Shown: positions 1 to 6,402, numbered from the stretch's first letter. The stretch is DNA of 10,374 bases from Altererythrobacter sp. (GCA_023299945.1 JALZVZ010000166.1:1-10374); one strand, 5' to 3'. The notes: a model not told the origin generated them from the letters alone. Made by a program: numbers and translations.

Positions 1-125
1 CCGCTGGCGCGCTTTTGCGTCCCGTGTTTTTGAACGGTGTAGACATAGGCGCGGTTCAGCGCGGCCTCGTCGGCCTGAGGGTCATATTCTAAGACCCGTT
101 CTACAAGTTCATATTGGCGCAGCAT
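1..125 (-). CDS. rsh: RelA/SpoT-type (p)ppGpp synthetase/hydrolase, N-terminal fragment
   Basis: Only the first 41 codons are present; the gene runs off the left edge. The protein begins MLRQYELVERV and continues through AYVYTVQKHGTQKRAS. This matches the start of long RelA/SpoT homologues, where the HGxQxRxSG segment opens the HD hydrolase domain; His34 is the expected first metal ligand. Full-length members (about 700 aa) make and degrade (p)ppGpp in the cytosol for the stringent response through HD, synthetase, TGS and ACT domains, none of which can be checked here beyond the first helix. The ATG at 125 is chosen because family members start exactly there, although no good Shine-Dalgarno precedes it. 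The gene lies 69 bp downstream of hemF on the same strand. In alphaproteobacteria a single bifunctional enzyme is usual, so synthetase plus hydrolase activity is inferred. Confidence 0.85.
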   Translation of the reverse strand, partial: MLRQYELVERVLEYDPQADEAALNRAYVYTVQKHGTQKRAS

Positions 126-169
126 CAGGGGCGTGAATGTGCGGCGGAATGCTGGGCTTTGCAAACACT

Positions 170-175
170 ATTATC
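170..175 (-). promoter_or_regulatory. possible -10 element for the RelA/SpoT gene
   Basis: In the 69-bp gap between the hemF stop and the rsh start, the minus strand carries GATAAT (5 of 6 matches to TATAAT). The hexamer 17 bases further upstream is poor (CTGATC, 3 of 6). The gap holds nothing else recognisable and no terminator after hemF, so rsh may be read both from hemF and from a weak local promoter. This is inferred from one hexamer only. Confidence 0.2.
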
Positions 176-194
176 GAGAAAGGTTTTTGCCCGA

Positions 195-1064
195 TCAGCT
201 CCAATTCGCCTCTGGCGGTAGGCTCATCAAAATCGCATCAATATTGCCGCCAGTTTTCAAACCAAACAAGGTGCCGCGATCATAGACGAGGTTGAACTCA
301 ACATAGCGTCCGCGCCATTCCAATTGCTGCTGCTTGTCTTGCGGTGTAAAATCCGCATTCATCCGTCCGCGCACGATTTTGGGGTAAATATCGAGGAAGG
401 CTTTGCCGACGTCCTTTGTGAAGGCGAAATTGCGGTCAAATGCCGCCCCAGATCCATCGGTATCATCGCTGGCCAAATGGTCGTAGAAAATCCCGCCTAC
501 TCCGCGGTGGCACTGGCGGTGCGGGATGTAGAAATAATCATCCGCCCATTTCTTGAATTTCTCATAATAGGTGGGATCATGCGCGGCGCAGGCTGCACGG
601 AAAGCGGCATGAAATGCCTCGGTGTCCTCTTCATAAGGGATAGGCGGGTTAAGGTCCGCCCCGCCGCCAAACCATGCCTTGCCCGTCGTGAGGAACCGCG
701 TGTTCATATGCACAGCGGGAACATGCGGGTTGGCCATATGCGCCACTAGCGAAATGCCTGTGGCAGTAAAGCTGGGGTTGTCGGCATCCGCGCCGTTTAC
801 TTGGGCGGCAAATTCCTTGGAGAAATTGCCTTTGACGGTGGAGACGTTAACGCCAACCTTTTCAAAGACTTTGCCCTTCATCGTGCCCTGAACGCCGCCG
901 CCCGGATCTTCATTGCCCGCCTCCTCGCGGCTCCACGGGGTGAAGGCAAAGCTGGCGTCTGATCCAGCCTCGCGCTCGATCGCCTCGAATGCGTCACAGA
1001 TTTGGGTGCGCAAATCCTCGAACCATGTTTTCGCAGCGTGTGTCTGGGGGCTAATGTCGGTCAT
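195..1064 (-). CDS. hemF: oxygen-dependent coproporphyrinogen III oxidase
   Basis: This is a 289-aa cytosolic enzyme of aerobic haem synthesis. It uses O2 to decarboxylate two propionates of coproporphyrinogen III to vinyls, giving protoporphyrinogen IX. Family landmarks are present in order: the GGGVQGTMKGKVFEKVGVN segment (about 55-73), SLVAHMANPHVPAVHMNTR (105-123), WFGGGADLNP (131-140), the signature region around WADDYFYIPHR and RGVGGIFYD (173-195), and a C-terminal YVEFNLVYDRGTLFGLKTGG (254-273). The length is normal for bacterial HemF. The open frame extends upstream to 1484, but the ATG at 1064 is preferred: it gives the normal N-terminus, has a purine-rich AAGAGGG upstream, and avoids overlap with the divergent pdeM, whose start is 45 bp away. 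The signature differs from the classic pattern at two positions (Ala174, Cys185; see findings). Confidence 0.97.
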   Translation of the reverse strand: MTDISPQTHAAKTWFEDLRTQICDAFEAIEREAGSDASFAFTPWSREEAGNEDPGGGVQGTMKGKVFEKVGVNVSTVKGNFSKEFAAQVNGADADNPSFTATGISLVAHMANPHVPAVHMNTRFLTTGKAWFGGGADLNPPIPYEEDTEAFHAAFRAACAAHDPTYYEKFKKWADDYFYIPHRQCHRGVGGIFYDHLASDDTDGSGAAFDRNFAFTKDVGKAFLDIYPKIVRGRMNADFTPQDKQQQLEWRGRYVEFNLVYDRGTLFGLKTGGNIDAILMSLPPEANWS

Positions 1065-1073
1065 ACCCGCCCT

Positions 1074-1101
1074 CTTGCCAAAGCGCGCGGGCTGGGGCAA
1101 G
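1074..1101. promoter_or_regulatory. inverted repeat centred in the hemF/pdeM divergent gap
   Basis: CTTGCC at 1074-1079 and GGCAAG at 1096-1101 form a perfect 6-bp dyad with a 16-bp G+C-rich spacer. Its centre (about 1087.5) falls on the midpoint of the 45-bp gap between the two start codons, so GGCAAG precedes each gene at a similar distance. The gap is too short for two full back-to-back promoters, so promoters probably reach into the opposite genes. An operator role is inferred; short dyads also arise by chance. Confidence 0.3.
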
Positions 1102-1109
1102 TGAGACGA

Positions 1110-1847
1110 ATGGTTCCCGTTTCGTTCACATCCAATAGCCTGGCGGCGCATGCGCTGGATTTTTGCGGAGAGGAGATGGTTCTGCTCCCCTCCAATGCGA
1201 TCTATTGGCCGCGCGAAAACGCATTGCTGGTGGCCGATTTGCATTTGGAAAAGGGCAGCTTTTACGCCTCCCATGGTCAGATGCTGCCGCCCTATGACAG
1301 CCGCGAAACATTGTCCCGTGTGGCCGATGCATTGAAACAAACAGGCGCACGCCGAGTGTATACTCTGGGCGATAATTTCCATGACGCGCACGGGGCTGAG
1401 CGATTGGAAGCGCACGCCGCTGGTATGCTGGATGCGCTGGTGCGCGCAGTGGATTGGGTGTGGGTGACGGGCAATCACGACCATAATTCAGACACGCGCG
1501 CCGCCGCACCGGGCGGCACAGAACTCGAAGAATTAGAGATCGCGGGAATGATCCTGCGGCATGAGGCCAAGCGCGGCGAAACACGGCCAGAGCTTTCCGG
1601 ACATTACCATCCCAAGCTTCGCCTCAAAGTGCGCACGCGGCATATTGCCCGCCCCTGCGCCGTGGTCAGCCGCGATGAAGCAGGATCGGGCCGCATGATC
1701 TTGCCCGCATTTGGCGCGTATACTGGCGGAATGGATGCAGGCGATCCGGCAATATTGGACGCGCTGCAACCGGCGGCATCGATCACGGCAATGGTGGCGG
1801 CGAAAACAAAACTCACCCGTTTTCCCTTATGGGCTGCAAACCCCTAG
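1110..1847 (+). CDS. pdeM: ligase-associated DNA damage response endonuclease PdeM (calcineurin-like metallophosphoesterase)
   Basis: This 245-aa protein carries the metallophosphoesterase blocks in order: DLHLEKG (43-49, Asp/His metal ligands), LGDNFHD (86-92), TGNHDHN (120-126), a histidine at 151, and GHYHPK (164-169). This arrangement and length match the PdeM family, named for its association with an ATP-dependent DNA ligase and a DEXH helicase in a bacterial DNA repair cassette; the enzyme is expected to be a cytosolic Mn-dependent phosphodiesterase/nuclease. Neither the ligase nor the helicase is adjacent here. The frame is open from 1002, but the ATG at 1110 gives the family-like start (MVPVSF), and an earlier start would overlap hemF. 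A GTG at 1101 in the same frame is an alternative three codons upstream. infC follows after 63 bp. Confidence 0.85.
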   Translation: MVPVSFTSNSLAAHALDFCGEEMVLLPSNAIYWPRENALLVADLHLEKGSFYASHGQMLPPYDSRETLSRVADALKQTGARRVYTLGDNFHDAHGAERLEAHAAGMLDALVRAVDWVWVTGNHDHNSDTRAAAPGGTELEELEIAGMILRHEAKRGETRPELSGHYHPKLRLKVRTRHIARPCAVVSRDEAGSGRMILPAFGAYTGGMDAGDPAILDALQPAASITAMVAAKTKLTRFPLWAANP

Positions 1848-1898
1848 CGCTTCTGAGCTTAGCGCCCTATACAGCGCCCTTAAGAATCAAGGCAAAAC

Positions 1899-1903
1899 AG
1901 GAG
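1899..1903 (+). promoter_or_regulatory. Shine-Dalgarno of infC that decides an ATA start
   Basis: AGGAG at 1899-1903 lies 7 bases before ATA (1911-1913) and 31 bases before the first ATG (1935). The in-frame stop TAA at 1881-1883 leaves no ATG, GTG or TTG between it and 1935. The site therefore points to ATA as the initiation codon. Confidence 0.75.
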
Positions 1904-1910
1904 ATACCCA

Positions 1911-2453
1911 ATAGCTCGTCCACCTCGTCGTTCCATGCAACCGCCCAGAAAAAGCGGCCCGCGCTTCGACCAAGCAATCGAATCCGAAAAAGTTCGCGTC
2001 ATCGATCATGAAGGCGAAAACCTCGGCACCATGTTCACCAACGAAGCGATTGAGCAGGCCAATGAAGTTGGCCTAAATCTGGTGGAAGTATCCCCAAATG
2101 CGGACCCACCCGTGTGCAAATTCCTCGATGTAGGTAAGCACCGCTATGAGGCGCAGAAAAAGGCCAACCTCGCGCGTAAAACGCAAAAGACCCAAGACAT
2201 TAAAGAGGTCAAAATGCGCCCCAATATCGACACGCATGATTATGACGTGAAGATGCGCAATGTGAACAAGTTCATCGACAATGGCGACAAGGTGAAAGTC
2301 ACTTTGCGCTTTCGTGGACGCGAAATGGCACACCAGGAATTGGGCATGAATTTGCTGCGCCGAGTGCAGGATGACACAGTAGAAAACGCCAAGGTCGAAG
2401 CGTATCCACGTCTCGAAGGGCGACAAATGCTGATGGTTCTCTCGCCGAAATAG
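1911..2453 (+). CDS. infC: translation initiation factor IF-3 (apparent ATA start)
   Basis: IF-3 binds the 30S subunit, keeps it free of 50S and checks the start codon and initiator tRNA. From the ATA at 1911 the product is 180 aa; from the ATG at 1935 it would be 172. The N-domain carries RVIDHEGENLG and the PPVCKFLDVGKHRYEAQKK signature (about 66-84 counted from ATA). The lysine-rich linker and the C-domain follow (KEVKMRPNIDTHDYDVK through FRGREMAHQELG to MLMVLSPK). Starting at ATA adds IARPPRRS, basic residues typical of alphaproteobacterial IF-3 leaders, and uses the only good Shine-Dalgarno. Rare start codons on infC are known (AUU in E. coli), where IF-3 rejects its own non-standard start and so represses itself; the same control is inferred here. 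rpmI and rplT, often next, are absent: a terminator follows directly. Confidence 0.95.
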   Translation: MARPPRRSMQPPRKSGPRFDQAIESEKVRVIDHEGENLGTMFTNEAIEQANEVGLNLVEVSPNADPPVCKFLDVGKHRYEAQKKANLARKTQKTQDIKEVKMRPNIDTHDYDVKMRNVNKFIDNGDKVKVTLRFRGREMAHQELGMNLLRRVQDDTVENAKVEAYPRLEGRQMLMVLSPK

Positions 2454-2477
2454 GCCGAGCCGGCATTTTGAATTTAG

Positions 2478-2508
2478 AAAGGGCGCCTGATTACGGCGCC
2501 CTTTTCTT
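2478..2508 (+). terminator. intrinsic terminator after infC
   Basis: A perfect stem GGGCGCC / GGCGCCC (2481-2487 with 2495-2501), with loop TGATTAC, is extended by AAA/TTT pairing and followed by TTTTCTT. It begins 27 bases after the infC stop and is the clearest intrinsic terminator in the window. It ends the infC transcript as a short unit. Confidence 0.92.
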
Positions 2509-2730
2509 GGACTTTCGAATATCGAAACGTTGCGAGCTCCCATCAATGGTGAGTTGCTTCAGCAACACAGGTCGACAAACGACATCTCCGCATCGACTGA
2601 TGCCATTGCACGGTGTTCAGACTTCGGTAAAACCAAAGACTATAAAACGCTATTATTCTTCACCGCCCGCTATTTTACGCGGGACAGTAATAGAAGCGCC
2701 CTCTGAGACACAAAAACAAGGCAACTGAAC
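2509..2730 (+). promoter_or_regulatory. infC-DUF547 intergenic region with a possible promoter and a nested inverted repeat
   Basis: These 222 bases hold no convincing gene. TATAAA at 2641-2646 could serve as a -10; the best -35 (TTCAGA, 2616-2621) is weak and 19 bases away. Downstream, CTATTA (2650-2655) pairs with TAATAG (2688-2693) and encloses CCCGC (2666-2670) / GCGGG (2679-2683), giving a nested dyad about 37 bases before the start codon. A smaller hairpin, GTTGC-TTCA-GCAAC, sits at 2553-2566. If the promoter is right, the nested dyad is in the 5' leader. The region is A+T-richer than the flanking genes. Confidence 0.35.
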
Positions 2731-3885
2731 ATGAAACGCATGATATTTACGGTCATTTCAGCCGGTGCTCTTCTTTCGGCGGGCACTGCTGCCATCGCGC
2801 AAAGTCAGACTGTTCCTCAAACCCCTGTTCAATCTGCCCCGCAAACATCGGCACAATTTGTGCGCTTCATTCCTTCCAAAACCCCTGTTCAGCACCGGAT
2901 CGATTATACGGTCTGGGATGATGCAATGAAAAATTTGGTCGTATCGATGGGGCCTTCCCTTCGCAAAGCGGCCGCTTCTGAAGTTCAAACCTTTGGTTCG
3001 CGTCGCCGCTATGGAAGCAATTCGCGTTACCGGCTGGAGGGGACGCGCGTTATGTTTTCCTTCCTCAATGCAGAAGTCATCAGCAGCTTCACCGACTATC
3101 GCAAGGATCTGGAGGCAACCGCCGATCAGCTCAATATCAGCACTCTGCCGCGCAATGAGCAGCTGGCGTTTTGGACCAATCTGCACAATGTCGCCATGGT
3201 TGAACAAATCGCCATTGCGTGGCCCAAGCGCCAACCGCGCGACATTAAAATTGACGGTGTAGCTCTGGATGAAGCCCGCTTCATTACGATCGGCGGAGTG
3301 GCAATGAGCCCGAAGGATATTCGCACCCAAATCGTCTATCCCAATTGGTCTGATCCGCGCGTCATTTACGGTTTTTGGCGCGGCGATATTGGCGGGCCTT
3401 CGCTGCAACGCCGCGCCTTTAACGGTGAAAATCTCAAGGACACTTTGGAGCGCAGTGCCCGCGAATTTGTGAACTCGCTACGCGGCACTCAAAAGAATGG
3501 CAGCACGCTTGCGGTATCGGATATTTATACCGAAACAGCGCCCTATTATTTCACTGATTTTGACCGCGATCTTCGCACGCATTTGGCTGGTTATGCCAAT
3601 GTAGAAGTGCAACAAATCCTCGCCAGCACCAGCAAAGTCGACGCCTCAATTTCTGAACCCGACATTGCCGATTTGGCAGGCGGCGTGCGCGAACCAACCT
3701 TCAACGATATCACTTCTAATGGCTCGTCAAAAAGCTTCCGCATTCCGTCAAGCATGGCTCAACTGCTTGCGCAGCGCGAACGAAAATTTGATATTATGGA
3801 GCGTCAGGGCGTTCGCACCGGTACGGTCACATTCAGCCCTATCGAGCTGCCCGGCGAAGACCAGAAGGCTAGCGAAGTCGAGTAG
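2731..3885 (+). CDS. exported DUF547-family protein
   Basis: This 384-aa protein has a typical signal peptide: basic MKRM, a hydrophobic core at about 5-22, and probable cleavage after AIA at residue 23. The mature start (24-41) is rich in Gln, Pro, Ser and Thr. A DUF547 domain follows at roughly 110-255, recognised from NEQLAFWTNLHN (142-153), a VDG-like turn (DGVAL, 175-179), DPRVIYGFWRGDIGGPSL (208-225) and the amphipathic NGENLKDTLERSAREFVN (231-248). The family has no firmly assigned biochemical role; a periplasmic location is inferred from the signal. Unlike many relatives, the segment after DPR contains no cysteine (see findings). A 13-bp direct repeat (AAACCCCTGTTCA, 2819-2831 and 2879-2891) codes TPVQ twice. 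The start has only a weak AAGG upstream. The next gene is 71 bp downstream on the same strand and unrelated in function. Confidence 0.85.
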   Translation: MKRMIFTVISAGALLSAGTAAIAQSQTVPQTPVQSAPQTSAQFVRFIPSKTPVQHRIDYTVWDDAMKNLVVSMGPSLRKAAASEVQTFGSRRRYGSNSRYRLEGTRVMFSFLNAEVISSFTDYRKDLEATADQLNISTLPRNEQLAFWTNLHNVAMVEQIAIAWPKRQPRDIKIDGVALDEARFITIGGVAMSPKDIRTQIVYPNWSDPRVIYGFWRGDIGGPSLQRRAFNGENLKDTLERSAREFVNSLRGTQKNGSTLAVSDIYTETAPYYFTDFDRDLRTHLAGYANVEVQQILASTSKVDASISEPDIADLAGGVREPTFNDITSNGSSKSFRIPSSMAQLLAQRERKFDIMERQGVRTGTVTFSPIELPGEDQKASEVE

Positions 3886-3888
3886 GGC

Positions 3889-3936
3889 GCTGGGCGCCAG
3901 CTTGACGCGCGGTACGCATTGGGAGACTAACCGCGC
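3889..3936 (+). other. two hairpins between the DUF547 and transporter genes
   Basis: Just after the DUF547 stop codon lies GCTGG-GCG-CCAGC (3889-3901). It is followed by GCGCGG (3907-3912) pairing with CCGCGC (3931-3936) across an 18-base loop. Neither is followed by a T-run, so they are not standard terminators. They could pause polymerase, act as a Rho-linked end or stabilise a processed mRNA end. The role is unknown. Confidence 0.35.
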
Positions 3937-3956
3937 TTAGGGGGATTTCCGTAGCC

Positions 3957-5378
3957 ATGCCCAATCGTTTCAACGCCAGCACAATTGGGCGCCTGCTTGG
4001 CCCAGCGATATTTGCGATCACCGCGCTTACCGATGCGCCTGCCGGAATGCCGCAGGAGGCATGGCTGGTCGCAGGGCTGGTGGTGTGGATGGCCAGCTGG
4101 TGGATGACCGAGGCTGTGCCGCTGACCGCGACCGCATTGCTGCCATTTATTATATTACCGTTCAGCGGCGTATCCAATGCGAAGGAAACCGCGGCGAGCT
4201 ATTATTCCCCTATTCTGTTCCTGATATTGGGCGGCGCATTCGTGGCACTGGCGATTGAGCGAACGGGTCTACACCGGCGGCTCAGCCTAGCGATCTTGAG
4301 TTTTGTTGGCAGCGAAGGCGGGCAAACGCGGCTGCTACTGGCCTTTATGATTTCAGCCGCTGTGCTTTCAATGCTGATATCCAACACCTCCACCTCGCTG
4401 ATTATGATGCCCATGGCTTTGGCGGTGCTTGCTGGCGGCGGAGTAAGGGAAGATAGCTTCGACGGATTGAGCGGCGCGCTGCCCATGGGGATCGCCTTTG
4501 CTGCGTCTATCGGCGGGCTTGGCACTTTGGTTGGATCGCCGACGAATGCGATTGCCGTTGGCCTGCTCAGCACCATGGCAGGGATCGAGATTAGCTTCCT
4601 TCAATGGTCGCTTTACGGCATTCCCATTGTGATCATCGGCGTACCTCTGGCGGCATGGATTGTCGCAAAAGTTCAGCGCGTGGATGACCATCCCTTTGAC
4701 GTAGCCTCCGCAAGGGATGCCATCGCCACGCAGGCGCAGTGGAGCACGCCGGAAAAGCGCCTTGTGCCAATTGTGGTTCTCACATTCCTTGCATGGCTGA
4801 CTGTGCCTTGGGTCAAAGACGTGCTGCCCGCCGGATCATGGACCAATGGCACGATTGCGGTGCTGGCAGGCTTTGCGCTCTTCCTATTGCCTGATGGAAC
4901 CGGGCGGCCTTTGCTGATCTGGAAAGAGGCAGACCGCGCGCCTTGGGGCGTTATCATGATGTTTGGCGGAGGCTTGGCCTTGGCGGCCGGAATGCAAGCA
5001 TCCGGCCTTGCCGATTGGCTGGGCGAGGCGTTGCTTCCGCTGGAGAGCCTGCCGCTGATCGTGGTCGCACTGGCCATCGTGGCAATGGTTGTCCTCATCA
5101 CAGAATTTGCCAGCAATGTTGCGACCGCCAGCGGGATTATTCCTGTTGTCGCGGCGCTGATTGTGGCGCTTGGCGCTGATCCTATCCTGCTCGCTATGCC
5201 TGCCGCGCTTGCGGCCAGCTGGGGCTTTATGCTGCCAGCGGGAACTGGGCCGAATGCGATTGCATGGGCCACAGGACGGATAAAGATTGAGCGGATGGTG
5301 GGCGCAGGACTGATCCTAGATGTGATCGGCGTGTTCGTAATCGTCGGAATGGTCTGGACAATTGCGTCAGTGGTTTAA
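3957..5378 (+). CDS. DASS/SLC13-family anion:Na+ symporter
   Basis: This 473-aa inner-membrane protein has about 11-12 hydrophobic segments. It shows the hallmarks of divalent-anion symporters: MTEAVPL (50-56), the first ISNTSTS sodium/carboxylate motif (141-147) with GSPTNAI (193-199), and the second repeat ITEFASNVAT (381-390) with PAGTGPNAI (427-435). The paired SN(T/V) and (P)TN/PN motifs reflect the inverted-repeat fold known from VcINDY. The likely cargo is a C4-dicarboxylate or similar anion (succinate, malate, fumarate), driven by Na+; sulfate cannot be excluded from sequence alone. No TrkA-C insert is seen, unlike some sulfate-type relatives. The ATG at 3957 is the first in frame, with a G-rich GGGGGA 13 bases upstream, rather far for an SD. 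It ends 9 bp from the convergent nuclease gene, with no T-rich terminator between. Confidence 0.92.
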   Translation: MPNRFNASTIGRLLGPAIFAITALTDAPAGMPQEAWLVAGLVVWMASWWMTEAVPLTATALLPFIILPFSGVSNAKETAASYYSPILFLILGGAFVALAIERTGLHRRLSLAILSFVGSEGGQTRLLLAFMISAAVLSMLISNTSTSLIMMPMALAVLAGGGVREDSFDGLSGALPMGIAFAASIGGLGTLVGSPTNAIAVGLLSTMAGIEISFLQWSLYGIPIVIIGVPLAAWIVAKVQRVDDHPFDVASARDAIATQAQWSTPEKRLVPIVVLTFLAWLTVPWVKDVLPAGSWTNGTIAVLAGFALFLLPDGTGRPLLIWKEADRAPWGVIMMFGGGLALAAGMQASGLADWLGEALLPLESLPLIVVALAIVAMVVLITEFASNVATASGIIPVVAALIVALGADPILLAMPAALAASWGFMLPAGTGPNAIAWATGRIKIERMVGAGLILDVIGVFVIVGMVWTIASVV

Positions 5379-5387
5379 GCGAAGCGC

Positions 5388-6128
5388 TCACCACATTTTG
5401 CGCGTCCGGCTTTTGTCGCGGTCCAAATCCTCCCGCGATATGCGGTCCCAAAACCGCCCGCCAACGATCTGTTCGGCATCATAGGTTTTGACAAGGAAGC
5501 TGTCCAAAGGATCACTTTGCGGCGCATTGGGAATTTCAAAGGTCCAGAGCCGGAACCGCCCACGATAATTCTCCGTCAGCACGCTTTTAATGAAAGCATG
5601 TGGGACAGGAATGCTGATCCCGAAATCCTCTTGCTCTTTGCCGATACGCTCCACTGCCTCGCCGAAATAGAACACCGGGCAGGTCAGCACATAGGTTTCC
5701 AAAGTGCTGTCCCGCGCATCCAACTCGCGAATTGCACCCTCCAACTCCTTCCAGATACCGCGGTTAAATTGCTCTGCCTGCGGCGACATATTGGACAGCA
5801 GAAACGTCTCCGAATTCTGGATTGCCTGCAAATCCTGATTGGCGCTTGCGACCAAATGCCCGCGGTCATAATTACTGCCGACATAGGCCTTAAGACCGGC
5901 GCGAAACCGCTTAGGAATGCGAGTGTCTGCACGAAAAGCATTCTCGCGTTTCACCCCTTCCAAATCATTGATCAGCTCGCGCTCGCGATTGATGATTTCC
6001 AGCGACCATTTGGCTTGGCGAAAATACCAGGAATAGCCAATTGTGAAATGCCTCCCAGTTAGGATTTGATCGCAAACTGGCGCGCCATAACGAAGCTCGC
6101 GCTGCATTTGAAAAGGGTCATTGATCAC
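5388..6128 (-). CDS. DNA/RNA non-specific endonuclease (NUC1/DRGH family), GTG start
   Basis: This 246-aa metal-dependent nuclease of the Serratia nuclease/EndoG type has the catalytic DRGH motif at 88-91 (His91 as general base). It also has LSNMSPQAEQFNRGIW, with the Mg-binding Asn at 122, and Glu130, matching the spacing of Asn119/Glu127 in Serratia nuclease. The frame is open to 6251, but the GTG at 6128 is preceded by a perfect AGGAG (6140-6136) with a 7-base spacer. It also removes a 41-residue Cys-rich stretch with no domain resemblance. From that start there is no signal peptide and no lipobox, so the enzyme looks cytoplasmic, unlike classical secreted relatives; an inhibitor gene is not adjacent. 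It is convergent with the transporter and divergent from the PLP enzyme. Possible roles are nucleic acid turnover or defence; neither can be chosen from sequence. Confidence 0.88.
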   Translation of the reverse strand: MINDPFQMQRELRYGAPVCDQILTGRHFTIGYSWYFRQAKWSLEIINRERELINDLEGVKRENAFRADTRIPKRFRAGLKAYVGSNYDRGHLVASANQDLQAIQNSETFLLSNMSPQAEQFNRGIWKELEGAIRELDARDSTLETYVLTCPVFYFGEAVERIGKEQEDFGISIPVPHAFIKSVLTENYRGRFRLWTFEIPNAPQSDPLDSFLVKTYDAEQIVGGRFWDRISREDLDRDKSRTRKMW

Positions 6129-6402
6129 GCATTGGCTCCTGCTGAAGAACTGGATGCGGCATTCTATAGCCCCACTTCGCAGGACCTGGATTGGACCAAG
6201 ACGACAATCCGCAACGCCAGATGCAGCCTGCCCACATATCAATGCGCACACAGCTTGAATTGCGCATCAATGGTGGTTAGTTTCCATTGCAACCAATACC
6301 TATTTGGAGAGGCGCTTCTGCGGAGGTTAGAAGCGGGCGCCGGATAGGCCTTTTGTTGGGCTCCTGCCTTCCTGGGAGCGTGATAGAAGAAGGACTGCGC
6401 CC
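6129..6402. promoter_or_regulatory. divergent intergenic region with a structured leader before the PLP enzyme
   Basis: This 274-bp gap separates the divergent nuclease and PLP enzyme genes. Three plus-strand hairpins line up in its right half. The first is CAATGG-(10)-CCATTG at 6268-6289. The second is CGCTTCT-(9)-AGAAGCG at 6313-6335, with an alternative register through GGCGC/GCGCC (6311-6315 with 6337-6341). The third is GCTCC-(10)-GGAGC at 6360-6379. The loop of the third contains CCTTC (6367-6371), complementary to GAAGG (6389-6393), the Shine-Dalgarno core 9 bases before the ATG; this would form an H-type pseudoknot hiding the ribosome-binding site. GGTGGTTAG (6272-6280) recurs as GGAGGTTAG (6322-6330). 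A palindrome TGCGCA occurs twice (6243, 6261). On the other strand only the nuclease SD is clear. The promoter is uncertain: TTGAAT (6255-6260) has only a poor -10 partner. Confidence 0.5.

Noticed and set aside
1065..1484. Upstream extension of the hemF frame to 1484 (429 aa)
   Set aside because: The extra 140 residues are antisense to pdeM and show no domain; family length and the RBS fit the ATG at 1064.
1847..1867. GCGCT...AGCGC 5-bp hairpin just after pdeM as a terminator
   Set aside because: The stem is short and there is no T-run; infC may be read through from pdeM or from an unrecognised promoter.
2468..2728. Open frame of 86 codons after infC
   Set aside because: It starts inside the approach to the terminator hairpin and runs through it, has no RBS and no recognisable sequence character.
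2819..2891. 13-bp direct repeat as a mobile-element or recombination trace
   Set aside because: It encodes the repeated TPVQ within a low-complexity region of an exported protein, a simpler explanation.
2758..3408. 216-codon minus-strand frame inside the DUF547 gene
   Set aside because: It is the complement of a convincing exported protein and shows no motif.
4673..5272. 199-codon minus-strand frame in the transporter gene
   Set aside because: Its Ala/Ser/Thr-rich composition mirrors the opposite strand of membrane-segment codons; no RBS or domain.
5376..5392. Bidirectional terminator between the transporter and nuclease stops
   Set aside because: Only 9 bp separate the stops and there is no convincing stem with T/A runs.
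6129..6251. Upstream extension of the nuclease to an ATG at 6251
   Set aside because: The added 41 residues are Cys-rich and unlike the family, while the GTG at 6128 has a perfect SD at ideal spacing.
6311..6355. Hairpin at 6313-6335 plus TTTT at 6351-6354 as a transcription terminator/attenuator
   Set aside because: Sixteen bases separate the stem from the T-run, and the nearer GCC/GGC stem is only 3 bp; better treated as part of a structured leader.
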